Origin: Melastoma dodecandrum
Lineage: Eukaryota > Streptophyta > Magnoliopsida > Myrtales > Melastomataceae
Assembly (NCBI GenBank): GCA_029817715.1
Contig: JARUPY010000107.1
Location: 62,001 to 126,000 of the forward strand
DNA: 64,000 nt
Reading direction: 5' to 3'
A program made the position numbers and the translations under genes. Positions 33,068-45,418 of this stretch are shown piece by piece. Every line of letters starts with the position of its first letter. Position 1 is the first letter of the stretch. The notes under the pieces were generated by a model, which saw only the letters and a list, made by a program, of their open reading frames with translations, ran no database searches and had not been told where the DNA came from.

Positions 33068-33451
33068 TTAGTTTTCCGCTGACCCCTCGATCATAGCTTC
33101 GTCCTTATCAGTCTGCTTGGTCTGCTGCTTTGGTTCTTTGTTCATCACTTCATCACCTTCAGCCTGTGGAGCCGGGCTGGCGAATTCCCCATTAGGTTCA
33201 GTCACAGTAGAGTCATTGGAAGCGGACTCAGCATGCTCACGCCTATACTTCTCCAAGACTGCCTCCACAGAGGGGTAGCCAAAGGTGTAGGGGCGGCCAT
33301 CAGGAGAAAACACAACGATGGCGATCTCCACAGCACAGAGAGCACAGAGCTCCCTCGCGAGCTCAAAGAGCTCCTCAACACGCCTAGTGAACTCGGACTG
33401 GCGAGTGCTCGTCCTCCTCAACCTTCTCTTGGGAGCCCTGTTGTTGGCCAT
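33068..33451 (-). CDS. Small type I (M-alpha-like) MADS-box protein
   Basis: A single-exon 127-residue frame starting at ATG 33451. Residues about 12-70 match the MADS domain of the AGL62-type group: ELFELARELCALCAVEIAIVVFSPDGRPYTFG and YPSVEAVLEKY. The N-terminal DNA-contact helix is unusual. Where family members have SRQVTFSKRRNGLFKKA-like sequence, this protein has STRQSEFTRRVEELFELA, losing several Lys/Arg. The rest is a short, charged, Glu/Lys-rich tail. Type I MADS factors usually act in female gametophyte and endosperm and are often intronless and fast-evolving. A TATA box sits about 70 bp upstream, so it may be expressed. It might bind DNA poorly or act as a dimer partner. Confidence 0.78.
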   Translation of the reverse strand: MANNRAPKRRLRRTSTRQSEFTRRVEELFELARELCALCAVEIAIVVFSPDGRPYTFGYPSVEAVLEKYRREHAESASNDSTVTEPNGEFASPAPQAEGDEVMNKEPKQQTKQTDKDEAMIEGSAEN

Positions 33452-33520
33452 GGTAAAAGTACAGTAATGATATCCTTCTCCTCTCCGAATGTGATGGGGT
33501 TGTAGGAAGGGGTGAGGGGT

Positions 33521-33528
33521 TTATATAG
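33521..33528 (-). promoter_or_regulatory. TATA box of the MADS-box gene
   Basis: The minus strand reads CCTATATAAAC about 70 bp before ATG 33451, a good plant TATA element at a usual distance. No other element is assigned. Confidence 0.65.
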
Positions 33529-33529
33529 G

Positions 33530-35900
33530 TGCAAGGAGGGACTCAAAGGCGAGAGTGCGATGTGATCAAACCGTCCAGATGGATCCAAGTGTACGATGGA
33601 TGAAGAAAAGGAAAAACCATCGCAATATGTGTGTATATTTGGAGGCTCTTTCCGGCATGCACATATATGGTGATAAAGGTCGCTTTATAAACGCCTCCGA
33701 GTACCGACAAAACGCTACACGACATCACTCTATCCCACGGTCTGTTCTTAGTCTTTTGCATTCATGCACCGGGTTAATGAGAGTACCATATTTAGATGGG
33801 AAATAGGCGATTCTGTAATTAAATCTTCCTTTTCTTTTTCGGAATCCATTTAGCACATGAAATATTCTCTGGTGCGTGAGCAAGAAGCCTGCTGCCACGT
33901 AGCAAGCATGCCGCGATTTGGTCCGGCAGAGATTATATCCTACTCCGGTTCCTCGGGCATTTTTCAGTCTCATTGAAGCTGCCTCTAACAAGCTGCAAAC
34001 GTTTTTTGGAAAAGGAGGATTCAGTAATTCATGCAGACAGTTCAACACTGATCGTAATCACTTCTCTTGCGGAAAATGGAACACATTAAGAAGAAAGACC
34101 CGAGTATGTTATTCATGCTAAATGAGCATACCTACGTCGGATACCTTCACAAAAGGTCCGCACAAAGATTTTGCCATTAAATAATTCAACATAGCGAAGT
34201 ATGTTGCTATTGAAATGATCAAAAGGTTATCATCCAAAAACCCAATGTGCAGCGGACTCCACACTTTTTTAGCCCAATTCATCGAGATTGTCAAGTTAGT
34301 TCGTGGCTTCGAAATATTTAGGCACGTCGTGTTAGGACGAAGATAATTAAAATTTGATTTGTATGCTGAAATTTCATTTATAACATGGATTTCAAGAAGC
34401 GGATATCTATTCTTTTACATCAACTGCATTACTTTCGTGGACACTTTTTTTCCGAAAAGGAAATGTTTTATGTTCCTTTTCCTAAACTAAAATCACGTTT
34501 TTATTTAGGTTTTATCAACTTTTTTAGTGTTAAAGACATATTAAATTCTAAAAGTTATACATATATTAAACTACGAATAATTAGAAATGACTTGTTGTAA
34601 ATTATTTATAAAATTTTCATTTTAATATGTATGCACTCCATATTTATACGATAATTTTATGAATTTTTTTATAAGCTACATAATAATATTGGGTTCCAAT
34701 AAACTTAATGAAACACTTAGTTAATTCAATAATCAGATTTGTTGAACTATTTTCGAATTTTCAATTAGCTTCAACCTTTCAAGTGCTTTACTTCAATCAG
34801 ACCTCTCTCCACCAAAGTCTTAAAAATTTCTTCGTCAAATTTATGTTTCAGCCACTGTACTGATATTAACTGAATTCATTAGTATCGGTAGATTGCACAA
34901 CTAAAGCTGATAAATAAATGCAATTAAAAGCCAAACTAGCCTCTCAATAAGAGGTAATGAAGCTAAAGACTGTGATAATGGTCTATATAGGAGATATGGT
35001 GTCTGAAGTAAAACGTACTACAATCGCTTTGGAGATGTATACCCCTCTTGGTCCACAAACTATTTTTTTTTTTTTAATTTCAAAATTTCTTTTTTAAAAA
35101 ATAAGTTCCTTAATTTCAAAATTTATTAATTAATACCCCTAAAAAATCGATGTTTCAAGTTTCAAATTTGTTTGACAATACCCGTAAACAAGTGGTCCGT
35201 TTAAAAGGTCAAAACCAGTGTTTTATGTCGATTTAAAGACATTATTCAAAAAAAAAATTAAAACTTTTTACCCTATTTTGAAAATGTTTTTGCTACTAAC
35301 AGTTATTTGAAGGGCCAATGTTAAAGCAAAAACTTTCCGAAATCAATTGACACATTCATCCCATTTATATGCATGTTAACCCGATGGGTGTCCCACGCTT
35401 TTACTCTCAGTCACTCTGCTAAAGAAAAGCAACAAACTTTCCAAAGTTCCAACATTAATCAAGTCAGGGGGGCATCGTTTTTTCTTCCCTGGTGGAACAA
35501 AACCACACTTGTTTGGGCTTCCATTGACCAACACTTCATTCACAATTTCTATAATCGCCAATGAAATAAGAAAATTACTATATGCAATCCAACCATCTAG
35601 AGAACCTATCTGGAATAGACAGAGAAGCACAAGTCTCAAGCTTAACAACCAGTCTTGGCCATCCTATTCTCTGTTCTGAAACTTCACTAAGTTAAGTCCA
35701 TCAACATTCAGAGACCAAAAGGGGAAAAAGTAAAGGAAAACTGATCGGAAAGCTTTACAACTACGCCAAACCAATGGGACTGAATCATATCATTCATCTC
35801 TGATGTTCCGACAAATGTTCTATATTTTTCAAACTGTTCTCTAATATTCTATCACCCAAAAATATACACTGCTGTTTTCGCCTCTTATTTCTTTTGAAGG
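33530..35900. other. Intergenic region between MADS-box gene and UBP3
   Basis: Left part is the MADS promoter side, right part the presumed UBP3 3' flank. AT-rich in the middle (34560-35200). No gene, RNA gene or transposon end supported. Confidence 0.55.
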
Positions 35901-36106
35901 AACAAAAGGGCAAGTGAACTTCCACCATACACTGTACACATCCTCAGGGACCAGATGTAATCGCAGTGATAGTTCAGGGAAGCAACTTCCTCCGGGCTTC
36001 GAACAAAAAAGAAACAACATAAAAATACAAAGGTACTAAGACAGCCGGAAGGGGCTGAAACACCTGACCTTTCGGCTTCATTGGCATATCTCCTCCTCTC
36101 TCTTTC

Positions 36107-39100
36107 TCAACTCCTGCTCCCATTGCCGATCCTCTCGTAGAACAAGATGTACCCGTGGTCTGTATTGCTTGAATACTCCTGCGCTGATCCAAAGAAAGTC
36201 TGCACTGCAGACTCATCAATCATCTCCACGTTCTCATCATCAAAAAACAACCAATGGTTATGGCTCTTTACTAGACTAATGTAGTGACCATGATTGGGAC
36301 CACTCCCGACATGGACAACCACAGCAAACAAGGAATACTCCGAATCCGCATCTTCTACTGTGTTACTTAGCTTCAGTTCAAGGGGGAACACCACGCGGTA
36401 AGATAATTTTTTATAGCGACCAAGCTGTTCGATGTACTTGAAACGCTTCAGATGGATTACGAGGATGTGAGGGGGCTTTTTTATCTTCATTCTTTTCTGG
36501 GCTTCTTGCAAACTGCACAACAACTCAAAATAAATATGACTTACAATTCCCTGAATCTCAGCATCCATCAGGCCTTCCATGACAACTCAATCTCAAAGTG
36601 CATGCAAACATTTATTCAGGCGCACTAACAGGGATACAGGAATTCAAAAAGGGAAACTCAAGGAGACACGTAAAACTCTAGCCTAATAAGGCACTGGAGA
36701 AGCCCCTTTCCTTATATACGGAGTCAACAAAAAAAAGGCAGAAAAAGCAAGCTCTGGTCATCCCTAAGACTAAAATTATTACTGGTGAAGTGACAGAAAA
36801 ATTAAATGATGCTAGATGAGAGTTGGTTCGACAAAGATTTTCATTTCTTTAAAAATAAATATAAATCTCAAGCTCTCTCCTGATCCTAGAGAGCCAATAT
36901 ATAGTCATCACATTTCTCCACTTCTACTGGAGACTGCAATGTTAACAGGGTACACACTTAACAAAGACCATTAAACTGAATGATATGCAACCTGCCGCTG
37001 GATAAACCTAGTATTTCTCATCATAATTAAGATACTTCAAGAAAAAAAAATAGTTTAACAGCAATTAAATATGTTGTGGAAAATTGTAGAAAAAAATCCA
37101 AGGAAAAGCTCCATTTGAACAAGATAATGTAGCAAGAAGTAACACCAGAGTACCAAGTAACAGGATTATATTGGCATTTATTTACTATAGTTAGATTATT
37201 AGTCTAAGCTCCCAGATGTTAGTCGCTTTCAATAACCAAAATCTCTCCAGGTTATATAAAACAGTCCCTTCACCAGAGAATCTTTCTGAGTGGATGAAAC
37301 AATAAACAAAGTCATGTTATCACCTTTTTCTTTCAATCATTCATTTAAATATAACATGGACTTCCAACAATCAAAGAATAGTTCTTCATATATTTCAATA
37401 TATTTCTTTAATTTATATATAAAACAGATGCAGTATCACCCACACATCCAAAAATCACCAAATATATAGTGTTAGTGGGAAACGACAACAATTACAGCAC
37501 AAATATGGAGCATTTCTCTTCCAAGATGAATTTATTCAGCACTGAATCTCTCAGCAAATAAATGAAAGACAACAAAAAAACCTACCTGCAGCATTTGTCG
37601 CAAAAGAATTTGTCCTCGGCATTCAATGTTTCTGTTGAGCTAAAATTTTTCAAACAACTTGTAATTGAGCTATTCTGCTCAATATCAAGGCTCAGGTCAA
37701 AAAATGTCTCGTCCCTTGCGGTTACCGTCTCACATCTCAAGCACCTTGTCTCATTTGTGAGTATGCCCTAATTCAGAATCACATCTAGCAATGAGATTTT
37801 TTCATTACAGAGAAACATTGTCAACACAAACAATTTTTGTGTAAATCATAACACGTCACTAAAAAAACACATTATCAATGCCTTTTCTCTTTTTTTAACC
37901 AAGTTTAAACAATATTATCTACATTTCTTAAGAAGCTTACACAGTTAAGAATTTTTGGCAATACAAAAGTTGAGCTTGTCAGTAGGACAAAGCATGTCAA
38001 AAACGCCAAAGATAAACGTGAGTAAACTGCTAACTTAAGTTTTGGCTACTAAAAGATCCATTTTCATCGTCAAGGTTAAGCATGGGAAGGAAAAAGATAT
38101 ATCAAAGTGACCTGGAAATTTTTGTGAACCCAAGTGACTAAAGGTTCTTTGTGTACACCATTGGCATGTGCAACCTTCGGACCATTAGGAATCTTCTCAG
38201 AAGGTGATGAAGTTTCTTGATCACTCTTTGTGGCTTGTGCCTCCTTCTCAAGGATATCAACAAGCTCATTCAAGAGGAAATTCAAGAATTCATGCGCATC
38301 CTACAAAATTTTAGCTCCATTATTAATCTCATCTTCACTTCCAGCAAAAACACTAAAAGGAAGTGCAGAGTCTCAAATTGAACCTAAAGAACCATTGAAA
38401 TAGTATGATAGGAGTAAGCAAGGAACAAGAATAGGTATGCAACGACAAATATATAAAGTGGTTACATTGACCAATGATTTTGAAAGCGAGAGATACAAGA
38501 CAACAAATATAAAAAATATGAATTGGGTTGCTACACATTTGGAGGGACAAATGAATCCCATGACAGTGATTCAAAAAGTTGCAACCAGTACAACACTAGC
38601 AGATACAAATGTTCAAATTAGCTGCATCCCAATCAGCGTAGTAGCAGGCACAAATAACAAAACAACAACTACGGCTATCAGAGCAGTTGTCAGCCAACAA
38701 TCAATTGATTCATCATCACCAATTTGCCCACTACATAATATTTTCACTTGAGCTCTCCTTGTACAGGATTAACATTATAAAAAACATTTACTTTTAACGG
38801 CTTAGCAACTGCCAACAGCAAATCTACTGACTGATTATTTCTTCAACAGACATAGAAAAGCTTACTTGGTGCATATAGCTTCGAAAAAGCTCATTCTGTT
38901 TCTTTAACCTCTGCACAAACCGCTTTGGGGCAATGACACCAGTTTTCTTCTTCTGGGAGCTTATCTGTACAAATTAAAATTATGTATTAAATGACTGAAG
39001 ACCCATAAAGATGGTAGCACAAACACCATCTCACAATCTCCTCCATGTGACACCAACATTACTGTACATTACATTACATTTCATAAAGATCTGTCTCCAT

Positions 39101-39952
39101 CTCAACCATATCATATAATCAATCATGGATAGTACATACCGCAATAAAAAGAAACAGTTACCCTGAAATTTCTATGCATATCATGCATGATATGAAAGAA
39201 GTCTGCTTCCTAATTGAGAGGAGGTTGCGATTGAAATTTATAAATCAGGTTTGTGTGTGTTTTGCGCACGTGCAAGCACGCACGAGCATATGTGAATATT
39301 TTGTAAGCCAACTACTCTAGAGTCATTGTCTTTGTTCCAAATTACCATTATTTACAGGAGGAAAATTCATCAATTGCTCCCTTCATTAACAATCAAATGA
39401 CTCTTATTAATTCTGTGACCACCACATCGACACAACAATACCAATCACAATCGCTACTAATCCAAAACACAACACCAATGTCACTGTGGTCAACGAGCCA
39501 GGCCAGCTGCAGCAGCGCACAGGAAAAACAAAAGCAAAAGCAAAAACAATGGCTTATTGAATTGGACTGGGTGGGGGGGGGGGGGGGGGGGTTAGATACC
39601 TGCGTGAACAAATCGGCAAGGCACATCAAGAGGTTGTCTTCCGCATCCGCACCGTTCTTAGTGCTGGCGAAATATTCAAGGAGTTGTTCGCGGAAAGGGA
39701 CGCAAAAGTAAAGGGCCTGCTCCCAATCAAGGACAAAGAAGCGGGCCCCAACAATCAACACAGTCAGTAGAGAAACGAAAACAGAACTAGGTTTTCAATT
39801 GGGGAGGGAGGGAGGGGGTGATGAAATCCAGGAACCTGCAAGACGCTGTTGCAGTAGCAGGTGTTGCCGAAGTTCTCGAGGCCGAAGTAGCGTTCACCTT
39901 CAGGGAACTGATCGCGGAGGGCCTTCTCGAGCTTGGAGCCGGCAGCCCCCAT
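36107..39952 (-). CDS. UBP3: Ubiquitin-specific protease UBP3/UBP4 (6 exons)
   Basis: Exons: 39952-39836, 39716-39600, 38964-38866, 38300-38112, 37767-37586 and 36512-36107, all joining in frame for 369 residues (Arabidopsis UBP3/UBP4 are about 365-371). The Cys box is [16 protein letters not shown] with catalytic Cys32; the His box [11 protein letters not shown] has His311 and WLFFDD supplies the acid near 326. CLRCE and CDKCC form the zinc-binding CXXC pairs of the fingers. The N-terminus [12 protein letters not shown] keeps Gly2 and the Ser/Lys context of an N-myristoylation site. The enzyme removes ubiquitin and is the plant counterpart of USP12/USP46; UBP3/UBP4 act in pollen development in Arabidopsis. 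All catalytic residues are present, and introns range from about 90 to 1100 bases. Confidence 0.95.
39573..39591. repeat. 19-base poly(G)/poly(C) tract at a splice donor
   Basis: An uninterrupted run of 19 G on the plus strand. In UBP3 orientation it is a C run beginning eight bases inside intron 2, directly after the donor GTATCTAA at 39599. Confidence 0.95.
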
Positions 39953-40099
39953 CAATCCCCTGAATATCCTCAGATTCGACACCGTGAAAGCTATTGTGCC
40001 CGACGTATTCCTCAGTCCTCCTCCTTCCAAAAATAACCTACGGAGGCGCCGGTGGGGGATGAACGCGGACAAGCGATTAGGATTTCTTTCTTCTTCCTT

Positions 40100-43000
40100 C
40101 TAGGGATTTCAATGATCGATTGGCTTTATCTTTCCATTGGGCGGAGAGAAAGGGGCATTCGGGCTGCCGGAGGGGTGTTGCTACGGCGGCGATGGAATGT
40201 TTGGGCGGTGGAAGGAAGGTGCTGAGTTTCTGAGGAAACAACAAGAAATGGAATTAAAGAAAAAGAAAATGAAAAAGTATTTTGGAGGAAATACGGAGAC
40301 GACGACGAAAAAACCAATCCACCCTAAAATCGCGCAAAATCTTTGCGATATTAACTTTGGTGTTTACGTGATGTTATCCAAATTATCGTGTTCGATTTCT
40401 AGGATTAAAAAAAAATGCAGAAAGAAGTTCTCGAATAATATGATGATCTAGCAGCACTGACTCTTAAACGATTTTAACACGTAATCCAACGCTTGACTTG
40501 TCCTAAGTCCAGCTGTTCAACACAAATCAAATGAACGTAAAAGGCATCGTAGTTTTCTTGAGTTTTTTTTTTATGCAAGGGTGGAATTTTGACTTTCCAA
40601 TCTCCTCTGGAGATCTTCACCACCTTATTTGCCACGTCACCCGTGTCCTCTCTCCTCGTTTGGTCGTTTTTTGCTTGTAGGTTAACAATGTGTATAAATT
40701 TGTCAAATGCAGGCTGGAAAATAGAAACTTGATGCGTATTTAAGTGTACCCTTATGGCAATATGGGAAGTCTCCAACGCCGCTAAGTGCCAAATGCAATA
40801 TCGATTAGCGTAGAGATTTCATGTTCGAATCTCAACAGTCGCGGCTAAAATATCTGTAATGACTTGAAAAAAAATATATTAAGTTTGAATTGAACAAAAC
40901 CTTTCAAGGGACTCATAAATCTCTTAATTATAAAAACACATCCGATTTTATTAAATATTTGTTTAGTAATATTAGTAGAATTGTTCAACCAAATTCAATT
41001 ATAACCAAAGAATTAAATTCAAGTCAAAGTTAGTAATATTAACTTCTCTTTATTTAGTTGGTTTATGTAATAAAATAGGGAAAAAAAAGGACTTAGAAAC
41101 CAATTAAGAGATGTACATCATCTGACTGACCTTTTACATTTGGGAAGCTAATGGTAAAATGCTTACTTTGACAATGTCGCTTGAAATTTTTTACAATCCA
41201 ACTCAAAGCACGGAGGGACTATGGGAATCTTTGACTTAAGAAAGTCGAGGATGAGGACTCAAAATATCTCTAAATTTTTCGTATATTTCCTCTTTTTTCA
41301 TAAATAAAATGCTTGTATAGAATCAAAACCACCTCCCCAAATATATAAAAAAACAACAACCCAAAACTATGTATTTGATGTACATCCCTCAGATTGGCAG
41401 TTGATCTGGAATATATGTACTAGATAGAATTTTCTCTTTAAAAGTCATAAGAATCGAAATTTTGATATTTTCCACGTAAATTTGGTCTTTTTTTTTTAAA
41501 TATTTTTGGTGTTTAATTTTCCAACAACCATCGAGTCTGCTATTGATTAGATTAAGTGTGGATTAAATTCAATACCTATTAAACAGAATTAATGACTTTT
41601 ATAATTCATTAAGTGATTTAAAGAAAATCAAGCACTAGTCAGTCGGGCTGTCCATTGTTTGACTTAACCAAATCAAACCTTATTCGATTTTTTTTTATTT
41701 GAAATCAAATCGAATAGCCAGTTTTAGTTTGGATTTCGGTTTGGCCATTATAAAAGCGAACTGAAAATCGAATTGTCACTCTTATTAGTAATATATTTTA
41801 TCATTTTCACATGCATTTTCTTCTTCATCATTCTCTTATTATATATCCATCTAAGTGCACATGTGATAAGTTTTTTGTTAGTGGATAAAAAGTTTGACTA
41901 AACGTAAAAAAAAAATTGTATTTATATTTGTATTTATTTATATTTTAATTCTGTTTAAATAAATTTTATAAATATGCGAATGATACTAAGACTTTTATAA
42001 CATTAAAAGAGAATTTAATTTAGTTATATAATATTTAATTGATATGGAAACAAGTCCATATCTCAAACACAAAAAAAAAGCACATTAGGTGAGTAGGTTC
42101 CGGGTGGATAGGTTCAAGACGGGTATTGGAACAAAAAAATGCATTAGGTGAGCAGGTTCCGGGTGAATAGGTTCAGTACAGGTATTAGAACCTCTTGTGA
42201 ATTAAAGAATCACTAAAGAACCTTGGTTCTGGTTTTAAAATTTATTGTTGAATATTATCTTCCCCTTTATTCGTATATTTGTCACTTTCCTAATGATTCA
42301 CAAATGGGTCGGTCCCTCTTTGCCTTGTATATCAATGTCTGTATATATCTCTTGTCTTGAACCTTTCTTACGAACCCATCAGTGCTTGCATACTAATCAG
42401 ACCTTATCCTTTGTGATCATTGTTAATGGTTTTTTGGTCATCATAATACATGAATAGTGAGTATCGTTTCATGAGTTGAAAGTCAGCAACAGTTCTTGAA
42501 ATGGTCGGATGAACCACTTCTTGTTTTACCAGTAAGGCTACTATTGTTGGCACTGGACATGGGGGCCAGTTAGGGTTGTCAAGATTTGGAACGAGTGACC
42601 AATAAATTCTTCCACCAAGGAGCGGCGAAGGTGATAGTCATGTCGTAGTCGAGTTCTGCCATGGTGGAAGGTGATAAAAGTTTATTGTGATGCTTTTCAC
42701 AAGGTTATGATGTGTTCTTAATATATAAGAATGAAATTGTAATATCTAAATATCTTTAGTTGGTTTTTATTATGAATAAACATTTTATAATTAAATATTA
42801 CTCTTATAGATGAAGGTTTAGTAAAATTTTGTTTAAAACAGTTAATATTTTTATACCCACCAAATTTTACCTACAAGGGAGTGGTACTTGGAAAGAGAAA
42901 TGTCAACTTCAAATCCTCGTATTTCAGATTCTAAGTTCGAATTAGTTTCGAGGTGAAAAGCTGAACCGTAATTAATACCATCGATTTTAAAATATTTGAA

Positions 43001-43467
43001 ATTATAATATAATCAGTTTATTCGAAAACTTATCTTGATATCGACGTACCGATTCTAGATTTTATACTTTGTTTTAAATTTTAAAATAAAAATATTTTAA
43101 GTACGTTTGAAATTTAAAATTTGTGAATGTTGATGCTAAATTTTGAAAATATTTGCAACCCTCATTTTTTTGCAGAGCAGAGAGTATTTTTAAAATTATA
43201 AAATTCTGAAGTTTTAGGTATTTAACTTGTAACTTAAAAAAAAAAAAAATTTAGCGTGTTGTAGTAGTGCAGCTGCATTGTTCGAAGATTAAACGATGGT
43301 GGGATGCGATTATAAGAAGAACTAAATAAGAATTAGGTCTACTTTATTTACTTATTTTTATTTATTTTGAAACTTGGGAAACTAAAAAAGAATTACTAAG
43401 CCTTATCTTAATTCGGGAAGGCGGCCCTCCAGTGCAGAGCGCCAGTCCCTCAATCCCCAACCGAACC
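40100..43467. other. Divergent intergenic region between UBP3 and RPL29
   Basis: Contains both promoters: UBP3 reads left, RPL29 reads right. The stretch 40850-43300 is AT-rich with no gene; a degenerate 52-bp direct repeat is at 42081-42191. Around 41640-41770 an inverted AAATCAAATCGAATA motif hints at an old small transposon, without definable ends. Confidence 0.55.
42081..42191. repeat. 52-bp degenerate direct repeat
   Basis: Two units (42081-42132 and 42140-42191) share ATTAGGTGAG(T/C)AGGTTCCGGGTG and end in GGTATT(G/A)GAAC. They differ at several positions and are separated by a short A-rich link. Confidence 0.8.
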
Positions 43468-44855
43468 ATGTTAACGAGCTTGACCGCTTCCATCTCCGGT
43501 CTGACCCTCAACCCCCGTCCTCCTGCCAACAATGCCCTCTCCTCCTCCTCCTCCTTCAACGGCCTCGCCCTCCGTCTGCCCGCCGCCCTGTGCTCCCCGC
43601 CTCCCTCTGCCTCCACTTGCCGCAGGGGCCCGAGGTCCACTGCCGTTTTGATGGCTAAGAGGGAGGAGGAGTTGAAGGAGATTAGGACTAAGTCCACCGG
43701 GGAGATCAACGAGGAGGTCGTGGAGCTCAAGGGGGAACTCTTCATGCTCCGGCTGCTGAGGTCCACCAGGAACGAGTTCAAGGCCAGCGAGTTCCGTCGC
43801 ATGCGCAAGAGGGTGATTCCCCACCCCTATTCTATCTCAACTGCAGCTTTTTTTTTTTATCTTTTTCTGATTCGGGATTTCAGTCAGAAAGCATTGAAAC
43901 TTTTGCCCGGGTGCGCCATTCGGAGAATTTGTTGATTTGATTGATGTCGATGATGATTGCCTGTGGCTTCTTCATATTTTACAGTCGGGGAACTGCATAG
44001 GTTTCATTTCCCCCGAGTGTATGAATCGGTATTATAGGTATCGAGGAACCATCCTTGTGATTTATCTGTTCCAATGGAGTTACTCCTACGGGTCATGTAG
44101 GATGATACAATGGATTATCGTGGTTGATAGATTTGATGGTGTACGAAATAATTGAAAGAAGAGTGGGCAGGGGTGTTCTTGCTTTTTGGCCAACGATTCT
44201 CCTTGCCATTTTGATTTTGCGAACAGGGTGCTTGTTCCCTTTCTCTGCTCGTCTCTGATGTTATCCTATGGTCCGTCTCTGACAGTGCTTTGTAGTGTTT
44301 TCCCTGTTACATTCAGATTATACATCCATTCATCCTCTTATGAGATGCCGGGTGGTTTTTTAAGTTTCATCCAGTGATGGATGACACTAGTTCACGGTTG
44401 ATTGGGGAATCAAATCACATCCTTCTTCCTTCTTATGCACCTGTTTATTTTATTTCTCTTGTTACACTGTTAATGTTATTCGTAAAATGAGGTTGTAGTC
44501 TGGGCTATTGAATATCGTTTCTGCTTCATCTTGTGCCTTACAACTTGATATGTATAATCAAATGCTTCCACTGTAATTTTTATAAAGTGAAATTGAAAAG
44601 TAAAGGGCAGCCTTTGTTGGTGCCTATTTATAGTACAGCTTTCCCTGATGAAGATTTCACGTACATTGGTAGATTGCTCGCATGCTAACTGTGAAAAGGG
44701 AGAGGGAAATTGAAGAAGGAATTAACAAGAGGTTATCAAGAAAGCTGGACCGGAAATGGAAGAAAATTATTATCGTTAAGCCACCTCCATCACTGATCAA
44801 GATGCGAGAGGAAGAGGAAGCTGAAGAATCTCAAGAAGCTGAGAAGTCTGCTTGA
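43468..44855 (+). CDS. RPL29: Plastid ribosomal protein L29 (uL29c), 2 exons
   Basis: Exon 1 43468-43812 (115 codons) and exon 2 44673-44855 (60 codons plus stop) give 175 residues. The first ~55 residues are rich in Ser/Pro/Arg and Ala, a chloroplast transit peptide. The mature part is the L29 fold: KREEELKEIRTKSTGEINEEVVELKGELFMLRL ending EFRRMRKR|IARMLTVKREREIEEGIN, then the plant C-terminal extension with KPPPSLIKMREEEEAEE. The protein belongs to the large subunit of plastid ribosomes near the tunnel exit. The donor is GTGATT, weaker than GTAAGT, but the exon junction restores the conserved sequence exactly. ATG 43468 was chosen over an in-frame Met 12 codons upstream because family proteins start here. 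Confidence 0.93.
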
Positions 44856-45332
44856 GCAACTCTTAAATGATTTTGTTTCTTTCTGTCTAAAATTTTCATC
44901 CAGATGGTTGAGACCGAACTACTTTGATGGCCTTCTCTTCTTGTAGTTTATTCTTCTTCTTGAACCCACATCAGCTTGTTCAGAAAATGTAATCATCAAA
45001 GTAACGTCAGCCAGAAGATCTTATGTCTCCTGAAGTTGGATAGCAAAGCTCAGTTCTCTCTATTGGCAGGACCTTCTTCCTATCAAGAAAAGGAGTTTAT
45101 CACTTCCCCCAGTCCATTTTTGTGATATTTATCCCCAACAATCTGATCTCCGGCAGCCACTTAGTTCATGATTTTCATTCAGTGGGATCCGTTTTATGTA
45201 TGCTATATATGGGATTCAACGTTACTCGGGAATTTAGATAATTGAATTCTAGAGGTGAATCACTTTTATTCCTTCCAGGTTTTGGATCCCAAAGGATAGA
45301 CCCCCTTGAGGAGATTATTGATCAGGTTCAAT

Positions 45333-45418
45333 GTCCAAGACTAACTTGTATTATGTACAAGTAGATGGGTCATTAGTCCAAGACTAACTTGTATTATGTA
45401 CAAGTAGATGGGTCATTA
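45333..45418. repeat. Perfect 43-bp tandem duplication
   Basis: Units 45333-45375 and 45376-45418, both beginning GTCCAAGACTAACTTGTATT, are identical. Being error-free in noncoding DNA, the duplication is recent or polymorphic. Confidence 0.95.

Noticed and set aside
39397..39711. Plus-strand 104-residue frame across the poly(G) run
   Set aside because: It overlaps the conserved UBP3 exon 2 on the other strand and contains a poly-Gly artefact.
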